This document shows positions 1 to 8,106 of a stretch of 64,000 nucleotides of DNA, one piece after another; positions within the stretch are counted from its first letter, which is position 1; every line of letters begins with the position of its first letter. The translations under genes were made by a program, and so were the position numbers. A model generated the notes under the pieces. The model ran no database searches, was not told the DNA's origin, and saw nothing but the letters and a program-made list of their open reading frames with translations. The stretch is from Kutzneria kofuensis. GTDB lineage: Bacteria > Actinomycetota > Actinomycetes > Mycobacteriales > Pseudonocardiaceae. The DNA lies in the NCBI RefSeq assembly GCF_014203355.1, contig NZ_JACHIR010000001.1, positions 310,001-374,000 on the forward strand. The letters run 5' to 3'.

Positions 1-292
1 CCTTGGCGTGGAACCGCGGCGACGCCTCCGAGGCGTTCACCTGCGGCGACCCGCCGGCGTTGTTGACGAGCACGTCCAGCCGCCCATGCCGATCGACGAC
101 CGTGCCGATCAACGCCGACACCTGGTCGGGTTCGCGCACGTCACAGGCGACGAAACCCGGGTCCTCACGGTCCGGCGGGCGGCGCGCGCAGGTGACGACG
201 GTGGCCCCGGCGTCCCGGAACACCCGGGTGATCCCGGCCCCCACCCCCCTGGTGCCGCCGGTCACGAGCACCACACGGTCGCTCAGTCTCAT
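1..292 (-). CDS. Short-chain dehydrogenase/reductase (SDR), partial
   Basis: N-terminal 97 residues of a classical NAD(P)-dependent short-chain dehydrogenase; the rest lies left of the window. The cofactor motif TGGTRGVG is at residues 11-18, an acidic DV that ends the adenine pocket is at 51-52, and the structural NNAG motif is at 77-80. The ATG at 292 is preceded by GGAAG. It is transcribed divergently from echA20-ipdABC, as is the SDR Rv3549c in the mycobacterial cholesterol C/D-ring cluster, so a role in steroid ring oxidation or reduction is inferred from context. The substrate cannot be read from this fragment. Confidence 0.85.
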   Translation of the reverse strand, partial: MRLSDRVVLVTGGTRGVGAGITRVFRDAGATVVTCARRPPDREDPGFVACDVREPDQVSALIGTVVDRHGRLDVLVNNAGGSPQVNASEASPRFHAK

Positions 293-327
293 GGGCACTT
301 CCAAGGTCCGCTGATGCCTGTTAACGT

Positions 328-345
328 ACCAAGCAACCGCTAGGT
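328..345. promoter_or_regulatory. Candidate TetR-type operator in the steroid divergent promoter
   Basis: The 68-bp gap between the SDR and echA20 holds an imperfect inverted repeat: ACCAAGC, 4 bp, then GCTAGGT (6 of 7 arm positions pair). Mycobacterial KstR2 binds AnCAAGnnCTTGnT between the equivalent genes. Here the CAAG half-site is present but the CTTG half is not at the expected spacing, so this is a candidate site for a KstR2-like repressor, not a clear match. Confidence 0.35.
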
Positions 346-360
346 TGGGAAGGAGTGCCG

Positions 361-1101
361 ATGGGCATCTCCAGCAGCCACACCGGATCCGGCGTCACCA
401 TGATCACCATCGACTACCCGCCGGTGAACGCCGTCCCGGTGCGCGGCTGGTTCGACCTGGCCGACGAGCTGGTCGCCGCCGGCCGGCGGCCGGACACCCA
501 CGTGGTGGTGCTGCGGGCCGAGGGCCGGGGCTTCTGCGCGGGCGTGGACATCAAGGAGATACAGCGGACCGAGGGCTTCGACGCGCTGATCGGCGCGAAC
601 CGGGGCTGCGCGGCGGCGTTCTCCGCCGTCTACGACTGCGAGGTGCCGGTTGTCGCCGCGGTCAACGGCTTCTGCCTCGGCGGCGGCGTCGGCCTCGTCG
701 GCAACGCCGACATCGTCGTGGCGGCGACGGATGCCACCTTCGGACTGCCCGAAGTGGACAGAGGAGCGCTCGGCGCGGCGACTCACCTCGCAAGACTGGT
801 GCCGCCGCACCTGATGCGCACCCTCTACTACACGGCCAGGCGGATCTCGGCCGAGCAGTTGCACCACCACGGTTCCGTGTACGAGGTCGTGCCGCCGGAC
901 AAGCTGGACGCGGCCGCGACGGCGCTGGCGGAGGAGATCGCCGCCAAGGACACCCGGGTGATCCGCTGCGCCAAGGAGGCGCTCAACGGCATCGACCCGC
1001 AGCACGTGCACCGCAGCTACCGCTACGAGCAGGGTTTCACCTTCGAGCTGAACCTGTCCGGTGTGTCCGACGCGGCGCGGCGGGCCTTCCTGGAGGGATG
1101 A
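361..1101 (+). CDS. echA20: Enoyl-CoA hydratase/isomerase family, EchA20-like steroid ring hydrolase
   Basis: A 246-residue crotonase-fold protein. The oxyanion-hole segments are visible as AGVDIKEI (about residues 60-67) and NGFCLGGGVGL (about 102-112). The ATG at 361 follows GGAAGGAG at 348-355; the in-frame GTG at 355 would overlap that ribosome site and is rejected. The gene directly precedes ipdA, ipdB and ipdC, the order found at Rv3550-Rv3553 in M. tuberculosis, where EchA20 opens the last-but-one steroid ring of the cholesterol C/D-ring intermediate as a CoA thioester. The family is clear; the specific role is inferred from gene order. Confidence 0.82.
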   Translation: MGISSSHTGSGVTMITIDYPPVNAVPVRGWFDLADELVAAGRRPDTHVVVLRAEGRGFCAGVDIKEIQRTEGFDALIGANRGCAAAFSAVYDCEVPVVAAVNGFCLGGGVGLVGNADIVVAATDATFGLPEVDRGALGAATHLARLVPPHLMRTLYYTARRISAEQLHHHGSVYEVVPPDKLDAAATALAEEIAAKDTRVIRCAKEALNGIDPQHVHRSYRYEQGFTFELNLSGVSDAARRAFLEG

Positions 1102-1102
1102 C

Positions 1103-1945
1103 ATGCGGGACAAGCGGATGACCGCCGCCGACGTGGTCGCCGAGCTGTCCGACGGGATGACCGTCGGCATCGGCGGCTGGGGCTCGCGGCGCAAACCGAT
1201 GGCCCTGGTGCGGGCCATCCTCGACTCTCCGGTGCGTGACCTGACGATCGTCTCCTACGGCGGCCCGGACGTCGGCCTGCTGTGCGCCGCCGGCAAGGTC
1301 CGCCGCCTGGTGTTCGGATTCGTCTCCCTGGACAGCATCCCGTACGACCCCTGGTTCCAGCGCGTGCGCCAGCAGGGCGGCATCGAGGTCCGCGAGTTCG
1401 ACGAGGGCATGTTCTACAGTGGACTGCTCGCGGCGTCGCACCGCCTGCCGTTCCTGCCGATCCGCGCCGGCCTCGGCTCGGACGTCCTGCGCGTCAACCC
1501 CGACCTGAAGACCGTCCGCTCCCCGTACGACGACGAGGAACTCGTCGCCATGCCGGCCTTGTCGCTCGACGTGGCGTTGATCCACCTCAACCGCGCCGAC
1601 CGGCACGGCAACGGCCAGTACCTCGGCCCCGACCCGTACTTCGACGACCTGTTCTGCATGGCCGCCAAGCGCCGTTTCCTGTCGTGCGAACGGATCGTGG
1701 ACACCTCCGAGCTCGATGGGCCGCCGCAGTCGTTGCTCACCAACCGGATGATGGTCGACGGTGTGGTGGAGACCCCGAACGGCGCCCACTTCACCTCCTG
1801 CGTCCCCGACTACGGCCGCGACGAGGCGTTCCAGCGCCACTACGCCAAGTCCGCCTCGGACGAGGACCTCTGGCCGTCGTTCGTGGACCAGTTCCTGTCC
1901 CGGGGCGAGACCGGCTACCAGCTCGCCGTGCAGGGCATGTCATGA
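1103..1945 (+). CDS. ipdA: CoA-transferase family, alpha subunit, IpdA-like
   Basis: A 280-residue subunit with the class I CoA-transferase fold (N-terminal VGIGGWGSRRKPMALVR region binding CoA). The ATG at 1103 lies one base after the echA20 stop. In cholesterol-degrading actinobacteria IpdA pairs with IpdB to hydrolyse the last carbocyclic ring of the steroid-CoA intermediate (COCHEA-CoA) in the cytoplasm, not to transfer CoA. The neighbours echA20 and ipdC support that assignment over a generic 3-oxoacid CoA-transferase. The stop codon overlaps the ipdB start (ATGA), consistent with stoichiometric expression of a heterodimer. Confidence 0.85.
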   Translation: MRDKRMTAADVVAELSDGMTVGIGGWGSRRKPMALVRAILDSPVRDLTIVSYGGPDVGLLCAAGKVRRLVFGFVSLDSIPYDPWFQRVRQQGGIEVREFDEGMFYSGLLAASHRLPFLPIRAGLGSDVLRVNPDLKTVRSPYDDEELVAMPALSLDVALIHLNRADRHGNGQYLGPDPYFDDLFCMAAKRRFLSCERIVDTSELDGPPQSLLTNRMMVDGVVETPNGAHFTSCVPDYGRDEAFQRHYAKSASDEDLWPSFVDQFLSRGETGYQLAVQGMS

Positions 1946-2616
1946 GTCGCATCGACGTGTGCGTGGCCGCCTGCGCCGATCTGTTCCTCGGCAGCGGCGA
2001 GATCCTGGCCAGCCCCATGGGGTTGATCCCCCAGCTCGGCGCGAAGCTGGCCCGCCTGACCAACGAGCCGGACCTGCTGCTGTCCGACGGCGAGGCGTAC
2101 CTGTTGGGCGAGAACGGAATCGAGGGCTGGCTGCCGTACCGCAAGGTGTTCGACGTCGTCGCCCACGGCCGCCGGCACGTGGTGATGGGCGCCAACCAGC
2201 TCGACCGCTTCGGCAACCAGAACATCTCGTGCATCGGCGACCACGACAAGCCGACGCGGCAGCTGCTGGGTTTCCGCGGCGCACCCGGCAACACCGTCAA
2301 CCACCGCACCAGCTACTGGGTTCCCAAGCACAGCAAGCGGGTCTTCGTGCCCCGGGTCGACGTGGTCAGCGGCGTCGGCCATGACCGCGGCTTCCACCAC
2401 GTGTACCGGGTCGTCACCAACCTGTGCGTGCTGGACTTCGACACGCCGGACGGCTCGATGCGGCTGGTGTCCACCCATCCCGGCGTCACCGTCGAGGAAG
2501 TCCTCGACAACACGGGCTTTCCGCTTGACATCGGCGAAGCGGGCCGGACCAGGGAGCCGACGCCGCGGGAATTGGAGCTCATCGACAAGCTGGATCCCGA
2601 TCATGCTCGCGACTGA
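1942..2616 (+). CDS. ipdB: CoA-transferase family, beta subunit, IpdB-like
   Basis: A 224-residue partner of IpdA. The N-terminus (CVAACADLFLGSGEI, about residues 6-20) and the NQLDRFGNQN segment are typical of the beta subunit of this hydrolase pair. The ATG at 1942 overlaps the ipdA stop by 4 nt, so the two are translationally coupled. Together IpdAB open steroid ring C of the cholesterol catabolite after EchA20 acts. The start of ipdC lies inside its last codons (14-nt overlap), so echA20-ipdA-ipdB-ipdC is one transcript. The assignment rests on family and conserved gene order. Confidence 0.85.
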   Translation: MSRIDVCVAACADLFLGSGEILASPMGLIPQLGAKLARLTNEPDLLLSDGEAYLLGENGIEGWLPYRKVFDVVAHGRRHVVMGANQLDRFGNQNISCIGDHDKPTRQLLGFRGAPGNTVNHRTSYWVPKHSKRVFVPRVDVVSGVGHDRGFHHVYRVVTNLCVLDFDTPDGSMRLVSTHPGVTVEEVLDNTGFPLDIGEAGRTREPTPRELELIDKLDPDHARD

Positions 2617-3691
2617 CCTGACCCGCCTGGTCGGCGTGCGGCATCCGATTGTGCAGACGGGTATGGGCTGGGTCGCCGGCCCGCGCCTGGTGTCGGCGAC
2701 GGCCAACGCCGGCGGCCTGGGCATCATCGCCTCGGCCACGATGACGCTGGAGGAACTCCGAGCGGCGATCGTGGAGACCAAGCGCCGTACCGACAATCCG
2801 TTCGGCGTCAACCTCCGTTCGGACGCGGCCGACGCGATCGACCGGGTCGATCTGCTGATCGAACACGGCGTCAAGGTGGCATCCTTCGCACTGGCCCCGA
2901 AACGGGACCTGATCGCCAAGCTGAAGGACCACGGCGTCGTGGTGATGCCGTCGATCGGCGCCGTTCGGCACGCCGAGAAGGTCGCCGCCTGGGGCGTCGA
3001 CGCCGTTGTCGTGCAGGGCGGCGAGGGCGGTGGCCACACCGGCGCCGTAGCAACGACATTGCTGCTACCCAGCGTTGTCGACGCCGTGGACATCCCCGTG
3101 GTGGCGGCCGGCGGGTTCTACGACGGCCGAGGTCTGGCGGCGGCGCTGGCCTATGGCGCGGCCGGCATCGCGATGGGCACGCGATTCCTGCTGACCAGCG
3201 ACAGTCCGGTGCCGGACGACGTCAAGCGGCTCTACCTGGAACGCGGCCTGGACGGCACGGTCGTGACGACCAAGGTCGACGGCGTGCCGCATCGGGTGCT
3301 GCGCACGGATCTCGTCAACCGGCTGGAGCACGCCGGGCGGGTGCGGTCGCTGCTCGGCGCGCTGGCCAACGCCCGCCGGTTCAAGGCGCTGACCGGCATG
3401 AACTGGCGCACCATGATCGGCGACGGGCTGCGGCTCAAGCACGGCCGCGAGCTGAGCTGGTCGCAGGTGATCATGGCCGCGAACACGCCGATGCTGCTGC
3501 GATCCGGCCTGGTCCAGGGCAACACCGACGCGGGCGTGCTGGCCGCCGGCCAGGTGGTCGGTGTGCTGCGCGATCTGCCAAGCTGCGAGGAACTGATCAC
3601 CACCATCGTGGCGCAGGCGACCGAGGTGATCGACCGACTGGCCGGAGGACAACGGTGGCAGAACAGCGACGTGGCCGACGCATCGCCATGA
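2603..3691 (+). CDS. ipdC: Nitronate monooxygenase-like flavoprotein, IpdC-like
   Basis: A 362-residue TIM-barrel FMN enzyme of the nitronate monooxygenase/2-nitropropane dioxygenase family. FMN-phosphate contacts are seen in GGEGGGHTGAVATTLL (about residues 140-155) and in the AAGGFYDGRGLAAAL and GIAMGTRFL segments (about 170-200). The ATG at 2603 overlaps ipdB. In the cholesterol C/D-ring pathway IpdC is a flavin-dependent enzyme that acts on the indanone-CoA intermediate (5-OH-HIC-CoA) before EchA20, and its place after ipdB matches that system. A generic nitronate monooxygenase role is possible but less likely here. Confidence 0.82.
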   Translation: MLATDLTRLVGVRHPIVQTGMGWVAGPRLVSATANAGGLGIIASATMTLEELRAAIVETKRRTDNPFGVNLRSDAADAIDRVDLLIEHGVKVASFALAPKRDLIAKLKDHGVVVMPSIGAVRHAEKVAAWGVDAVVVQGGEGGGHTGAVATTLLLPSVVDAVDIPVVAAGGFYDGRGLAAALAYGAAGIAMGTRFLLTSDSPVPDDVKRLYLERGLDGTVVTTKVDGVPHRVLRTDLVNRLEHAGRVRSLLGALANARRFKALTGMNWRTMIGDGLRLKHGRELSWSQVIMAANTPMLLRSGLVQGNTDAGVLAAGQVVGVLRDLPSCEELITTIVAQATEVIDRLAGGQRWQNSDVADASP

Positions 3692-4110
3692 GCGACGCGG
3701 AACTCGACGAGTTCCTCGCGGCGGAACGCACGTGCCGGGTCGCGACGGCCGGCCCGGACGGCCCGCACCTCACCGCGCTGTGGTTTCTCTGGCACGACAA
3801 GACCCTGTGGCTCACGTCGATCACCCGGGCCAAGCGGTGGGCGCAGCTCAAGCGCGATCCGAAAGTTTCAGTTCTGGTCGACGCCGGCCAGGAATACGGC
3901 GAGCTGCGCGGCGCGGAACTGCGCGGCGAAGTCGAGTTCGTCGGCGAGGCGCCGCGCACCGGCGAACCCGTGCCTGAGCTGGTCGAACCGGAGAAGTTGT
4001 TCGCCCGCAAGTACTTCGGCGGCGACGTGATGCACCACGACGGGCGGCACGCGTGGTTGCGGCTGCGGCCGCACACCGTAGTCTCCTGGGACTTCCGCAA
4101 ACTCGGGTAA
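3655..4110 (+). CDS. Pyridoxamine 5'-phosphate oxidase-fold flavin/F420-binding protein
   Basis: A 151-residue split-barrel protein (PNPOx-like). The segment TCRVATAGPDGPHLTALWF (about residues 26-44) followed by KRDPKVSVLVDAG is the usual core of this family, whose actinobacterial members use FMN or F420. The GTG at 3655 has GGAGG seven bases upstream. An ATG at 3688 overlapping the ipdC stop as ATGA is the alternative start, but it lacks a ribosome site and would remove the RGRRIAMS lead-in that related proteins keep. It overlaps the ipdC end and probably belongs to the same transcript. The substrate is unknown. Confidence 0.8.
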   Translation: MAEQRRGRRIAMSDAELDEFLAAERTCRVATAGPDGPHLTALWFLWHDKTLWLTSITRAKRWAQLKRDPKVSVLVDAGQEYGELRGAELRGEVEFVGEAPRTGEPVPELVEPEKLFARKYFGGDVMHHDGRHAWLRLRPHTVVSWDFRKLG

Positions 4111-4217
4111 AGGGTCGGAAAAGGTACCGACGATCGTCGGGTGCCGTCCGCGCTCACACGGGGCTAGCTTTCGGTTACGCACGACTGTCCCTGCCAGTCG
4201 CCGAAAGGTGTACACCC

Positions 4218-4925
4218 ATGCGTAAGTCTCTTGTCGCGGCAACCATCGCCGGCGCCGCTCTCGCCGCCGGTCTGGCCGCGGCACCGGCCCAGGCCGACGT
4301 CAGCCCCAACATCATCGGGGGCGGCGCGGCCAGCAACATTCCCTACGGCGCCCAGATCTACTGGACCAACGCGGGCTCCGGCAACGGCTTCGAGTGCTCC
4401 GGCACGATCATCGCGCCGCAGTGGGTGCTGACCGCGCGCCACTGCCAGAACAACCCCGGCATGTACGTCCTGGTCGGCAGCCTGAACCTGGGCCAGGGCA
4501 CGCGCGCCACCGTGGACCGCCAGGTGCCGTCCCCCAACGGCGACATCCTGTTGGTGCACCTGACCACCGCCATCAACACCACGTACAGCCGGCTCGGCAG
4601 CGCGGACCCGGCGGTCGGCTCCACCAACCAGATCTACGGCTGGGGCCGCACCCAGGGCAGCAACCCGCCGTCCCCGGTGCTGAAGGTCGCCAACGTGCGG
4701 GTCACCGGCACCAGCTCCGACGCGTTCGGCGGCCGGGCCATCGCCAGCGTCGGCATCAACGGCGCCGCCTGGCACGGCGACTCGGGCGGCCCCGAGGTGT
4801 CCAACGGCGTACAGGTCGGCGTCTGCTCGACCGGCAACAACAGCGGCTCCAACCCCCAGGGCACGCAGAACTACGCCAGCGTCGCCTCGAGCCGCTCGTT
4901 CATCCGCAGCACCGCGGGGGTCTGA
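4218..4925 (+). CDS. Secreted trypsin-like serine protease (S1), copy A
   Basis: A 235-residue exported protease with a Sec signal peptide (MRKSLVAATIAGAALAAGLA, cut near AQA at about 25-27), a short pro-segment and an activation-type IIGG at 32-35. The catalytic triad is His75 (TARHC in place of the usual TAAHC), Asp109 (GDILLVHL) and Ser189 (GDSGGP); Cys60 and Cys76 would form the His-loop disulfide. The ATG at 4218 was chosen because it begins the signal peptide. The next gene is a close paralogue whose start overlaps this stop. Likely an extracellular nutritional protease. Confidence 0.9.
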   Translation: MRKSLVAATIAGAALAAGLAAAPAQADVSPNIIGGGAASNIPYGAQIYWTNAGSGNGFECSGTIIAPQWVLTARHCQNNPGMYVLVGSLNLGQGTRATVDRQVPSPNGDILLVHLTTAINTTYSRLGSADPAVGSTNQIYGWGRTQGSNPPSPVLKVANVRVTGTSSDAFGGRAIASVGINGAAWHGDSGGPEVSNGVQVGVCSTGNNSGSNPQGTQNYASVASSRSFIRSTAGV

Positions 4926-5635
4926 TGCGCGGCACCGTGGTGGCGGCCGCACTCGTCGGCGCGGCCCTGGTGGCCGCGCCGGCGGCGCCGGCCTCGGCGT
5001 CGTCGGCGAGTCCGAACATCATCGGCGGCACGCAGGTGAGTTCGGCCCCGTGGGGCGCGCAGATCTACTGGAACAGCGGCGGCAGCGAGTTCGATGGATT
5101 CGAGTGCTCCGGGACGATCATCGCGGCGCAGTGGGTGGTCACGGCGCATCACTGCCAGAGCAGCTCCGGGATGCACGTCAAGATCGGTGACGTGCGATTC
5201 GACCAGGGCACGAATGTGGCCGTGGACCGCCAGTACACGTCCCCGAACGGCGACATCGCCTTGCTGCACCTGGCTTCCGCCGTGCAGACCACGTACATGA
5301 AGCTGGGGACGGCCGATCCGCCCACCGGATCCACCAACCAGATCTACGGTTGGGGTCGGACGCTGAACCAGAGCCCGCCGGCGTCGATCCTGCGGACGGC
5401 CGACGTACGGGTGACCGGGCGGAGCGTCGACGCCTACGGCGGGCGGGCCATCGCCAGCCAGGGCATCAACGGCGCCGCCTGGCACGGGGATTCCGGTGGG
5501 CCCGAGGTGTACAACGGCGTCGAAGTGGGCGTCGCGTCGACCGCCGGGAACAGCGGGTCGAACACGCACGGGACGCAGAACTACGCCAGCATCGCGGCCA
5601 GTCGGAGTTGGATTCGGTCGACCGCCGGGGTGTGA
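4925..5635 (+). CDS. Secreted trypsin-like serine protease (S1), copy B
   Basis: A 236-residue paralogue of the upstream protease, from a tandem duplication. It has its own signal peptide (VVAAALVGAALVAAPAAPAS, cut near SAS), IIGG at 32-35 and the triad His76 (TAHHC), Asp110 (GDIALLHL) and Ser190 (GDSGGP). The stop of copy A and the start of copy B share one base (TGATG), so translation is coupled. The two differ most near the signal peptide and in surface loops, while blocks such as TNQIYGWGRT and INGAAWHGDSGGPEV are almost identical. Confidence 0.9.
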   Translation: MRGTVVAAALVGAALVAAPAAPASASSASPNIIGGTQVSSAPWGAQIYWNSGGSEFDGFECSGTIIAAQWVVTAHHCQSSSGMHVKIGDVRFDQGTNVAVDRQYTSPNGDIALLHLASAVQTTYMKLGTADPPTGSTNQIYGWGRTLNQSPPASILRTADVRVTGRSVDAYGGRAIASQGINGAAWHGDSGGPEVYNGVEVGVASTAGNSGSNTHGTQNYASIAASRSWIRSTAGV

Positions 5636-5650
5636 GGATCTGTGACGGGG

Positions 5651-5682
5651 GCGGGGTCGTCTGGTGGCGGCCCCGCTCTTTT
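5651..5682 (+). terminator. Rho-independent terminator after the protease pair
   Basis: GCGGGG (5651-5656) pairs with CCCCGC (5671-5676), followed directly by TCTTTTG. It sits 16 bp after the copy B stop codon. Confidence 0.6.
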
Positions 5683-5723
5683 GTGGTTGGGCGGGTTGGA
5701 GGCGGGTTTTTGCGGTGGGGGTC

Positions 5724-5843
5724 GCGTGGATTTTGTGTGGAGCCTCTGGACGATGGCCTACGAGGGGCAATTCCGGGGCAGGCTCCGCCTGCCCCTCGCG
5801 CGGACAGCTTAGGCCATCGTCCACCTCCACACAAAATCCACGC
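5724..5843. repeat. 120-bp palindromic element, copy 1
   Basis: A nested palindrome. The outer arms 5724-5742 and 5825-5843 are 19 bp and perfectly complementary; a second arm pair is GGACGATGGCCTA (5748-5760) with TAGGCCATCGTCC (5810-5822); the centre is a hairpin of GGGGCAGG with CCTGCCCC around 5774-5794. The same 120-bp unit recurs in inverted orientation right of the HNH gene (7196-7230 joined to 9482-9566). It has no coding potential and looks like a REP/MITE-type element or the end of a larger HNH-carrying mobile unit. Confidence 0.9.
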
Positions 5844-5953
5844 TCGGGTATTGAGTGGCGTCTGCGAGGCGAGGGGATGCGGGCGTGATTGTGTGCGAAC
5901 AGTCGGCGGGTACGCGATTATGCATGGAACAATCACCCGTTAGTGATTCGAGT

Positions 5954-5969
5954 TCGATCATGTGTGCGA
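5954..5969. promoter_or_regulatory. SOS (LexA)-like box upstream of the HNH gene
   Basis: The 16-mer TCGATCATGTGTGCGA matches 10 of 12 fixed positions of the actinobacterial LexA box TCGAACnnnnGTTCGA. It ends just before the -10 hexamer, where repressor would block RNA polymerase. Several mycobacterial 13E12/DUF222 genes are LexA-controlled, which makes this site credible. Confidence 0.5.
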
Positions 5970-5970
5970 G

Positions 5971-5976
5971 TATTCT
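5971..5976 (+). promoter_or_regulatory. -10 element of a leaderless promoter for the HNH gene
   Basis: TATTCT lies 6 bp before the ATG at 5983, the spacing expected when transcription starts at the start codon. No Shine-Dalgarno is present. TTCGAG at 5947-5952 could be the -35 (18-bp spacer). Confidence 0.45.
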
Positions 5977-5982
5977 GGACAC

Positions 5983-7126
5983 ATGGAAGAACTCACCCGT
6001 GAACTAGAGAATCAGGAACCGAGTGGGGACCTGTTCGATATGATCATGGGTGTGGACTGGGCCAGGCTGGACACCGACCAACTGGTGACGGTGTCCATCC
6101 TCGCCCGGAAGATCAAGGCCTTTGCCGAGTGGGTCGAACTGGCCGCACTGCGCCGGGTCGAGGACATCACCGAGTTGGCGATGGCCCTCACCGAGCCGGA
6201 GCAGACCGTGGCCCGGAGGAAGGAAGCCAGCGAAGTCCTGGAGACGCTACCTCGGTTGGCCGAGCTGCTACGGCGCGGCGAGTTGGACTTCCGCCGGCTG
6301 GACGCCGTGCGGGAACGGGTCCAGCACCTGTCCCCCGACCTGGTCACCCAGGTTGAAGATGCCCTGGTCGAGGTGGCGGCCGGGTTGAACCGGACCCAGC
6401 TGTGCCGCAAGACCACCGCCCTGGTCGCCCAGGCCGACCCCGAGGGCTACGAGCAGCGCTGCCACAAGGCCACCAAGAACCGCCGGGTCGAATTCTCCCC
6501 ACTACCCGACGGCATGGCCAAGCTGACCTGGATCCTGCCCGCCACCGACGCCCACGTGGTGTTCCAGCAGCTCTGCAAAGACGCCCGATCCCTGCCCACC
6601 GACGACCGCACCACCGATCAGAAGCGGTCGGATGTCCTGCTCGACCGGTTGCGGGGCACGTCTCGGGACTGGAACGTCCGAACCTTCGTCACCATCTCCA
6701 TGGAAACCCTGATGGGCCTGACCAACGACCCCGGCCACCTCGCCGGCTACGGACCCATCGCCGCCGACACCGCCCGCTCCCTGGCCATGCACGGCCCCTG
6801 GCGCGGCATCCTGCTCGACCAGTACCGCCACGCCACCGCCATCACCACCGACACCTACCGCCCCACCGCGTTGATGAAGGAATTCGGCCACGTCCAGGCA
6901 GGCGGCACCTGCACCGCCCCCGGCTGCGCCAGCCCCATCCAGGAATACGACCACATCACCCCCCTGGCCAGCTGGCCATACCGAGCCCGCCAATCTTCAG
7001 GGCCTCTGCCGGTGGCACCACCACCGCAAACACGACAACTACACCGTCACCCGCGATTCCGACGGCACTTCACACTGGACCACCCCGAACGGCCGCCACT
7101 ACACAACCAGCCCCACCAAATACTGA
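5983..7126 (+). pseudogene. DUF222/HNH endonuclease (13E12-type), frameshifted in the HNH domain
   Basis: A DUF222 domain fills most of the protein (about residues 20-300) and an HNH nuclease domain should end it. The frame from the leaderless ATG at 5983 runs through CTAPGCASPIQEYDHITPLA, giving the zinc-type cysteines and the first His, and then goes out of frame near 6966-6980, continuing to a stop at 7143. The expected HNH tail, HTEPANLQGLCRWHHHRKH, is intact in the +1 frame and ends at the TGA at 7124-7126. A single-base indel has therefore removed the Asn and second His of the nuclease site. It is either a real pseudogene or a sequence error. Inverted palindromes flank the gene. Confidence 0.85.
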
Positions 7127-7195
7127 CCGCCCCTGTTCTTTGACAACTCCACAGCGACCGACAACCGCCAACCCATCACCCTAAACAATGCACTT

Positions 7196-7230
7196 GGGCC
7201 GATTTTGTGTGGAGGTGGACGATGGCCTAA
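7196..7230. repeat. Palindromic element copy 2, left fragment
   Basis: The first 35 bp of a second copy of the 120-bp palindrome, inverted relative to copy 1. It breaks off at the TAA at 7228-7230, where the IS5-family element begins. Joined to 9482-9566 it rebuilds a 120-bp unit that differs from copy 1 by very few core bases, plus the outer tips. Confidence 0.88.
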
Positions 7231-8106
7231 GAGCTCGTCTCACGTGGATCTTGCTCGGCCGCTGCCATGATCAGACGTTGTGACGGATGCGTTGTCGCAG
7301 CGGCTGGTGCCCGACGAGTTGTGGGCACTGGTCGCGCCGTTGGTCCCACAGTTCACGCCGCGTCGGCAGGGCGGTGGGACGACGCCGGTGGACGACCGGG
7401 CGGTGTTCACCGCGATCGTGTTCGTGTTGACCAGCGGCTGCGCCTGGCGGCATCTACCGCCGTCGTTCGGGGTCACAGTGCCGACCGCGCACCGCAGGTT
7501 CACCGAGTGGACCAAAGCGGGCCTGTGGCCACGGGTGCATCGGGCGGTCTTGGACGAGTTGGGCGGCCAGGGCTTGATCGATTGGTCGCGGGTGGTGGTG
7601 GACGCGGCGGCGGTGCGGGCGAAAAAGGGGGATCGTTGACCGGTCCGAGCCCGGTCGATCGAGGCAAGCCGGGCTCGAAGATCCACGCGCTGTCCGACCG
7701 GGCCGGTCTGCCGTTGTCGGTGGCGGTGTCGGCGGCCAACACCAACGACGCCTACGGGCTCAAACCGTTGGTGCGGGCGATCCCCGCAGTGAAGTCGCGG
7801 CGTGGTCCCCGTCGGCGCAAGCCGGCGAAGTTGCACGCGGACAAGGCCTACGACATCAAGGAGTTACGGGCGTGGGTACGCGAGCAGGGGATCGCGGTGC
7901 GGATCGCCCGCAAAGACACTGAGTCCAGCGCGCGGCTGGGTCGGCACCGGTGGGTCATCGAACGCACGATCGCCTGGTTGTTCGGGTACCGCCGACTCGC
8001 GATGCGGTACGAGCGCAAGGCGAACCACTTCTGCGCGTTCCTGACGTTGGCGGCGGCCTTGACTTGCTTCAAGAGGCTCGCCAAGGCCGCCACGTAAGAC
8101 ACCCTC
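7231..8106 (+). mobile_element. IS5-family insertion sequence (IS427-like), 876 bp
   Basis: Bounded by 17-bp imperfect terminal inverted repeats (GAGCTCGTCTCACGTGG at the left; GAGGGTGTCTTACGTGG as the reverse complement of the right end; 13 of 17 match) and by a 3-bp target duplication TAA (7228-7230 and 8107-8109). The target was the centre-left of the palindromic repeat. It carries one transposase in two overlapping frames. Confidence 0.88.
7280..8097 (+). CDS. IS5-family DDE transposase, two frames joined by -1 frameshift
   Basis: The first frame starts at the GTG at 7280 (MTDALSQRLVPDELWALVAP) and ends at 7639; the second takes over about 7620 and ends at the TAA at 8095-8097 inside the right inverted repeat. 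They overlap at AAAAAGGGGG (about 7622-7631), a slippery run suited to programmed -1 frameshifting, which is common in this IS group. Catalytic residues of the DDE site lie in VVVDAAAVRAKKG (frame 1), HADKAYD and VIERTIAWLFGYRRL (frame 2). Both halves look intact, so the element may be active. Confidence 0.85.

Noticed and set aside
328-341. Canonical KstR2 box
   Set aside because: Only 7 of 10 fixed bases match and the CTTG half-site is missing, so it is reported only as an operator candidate.
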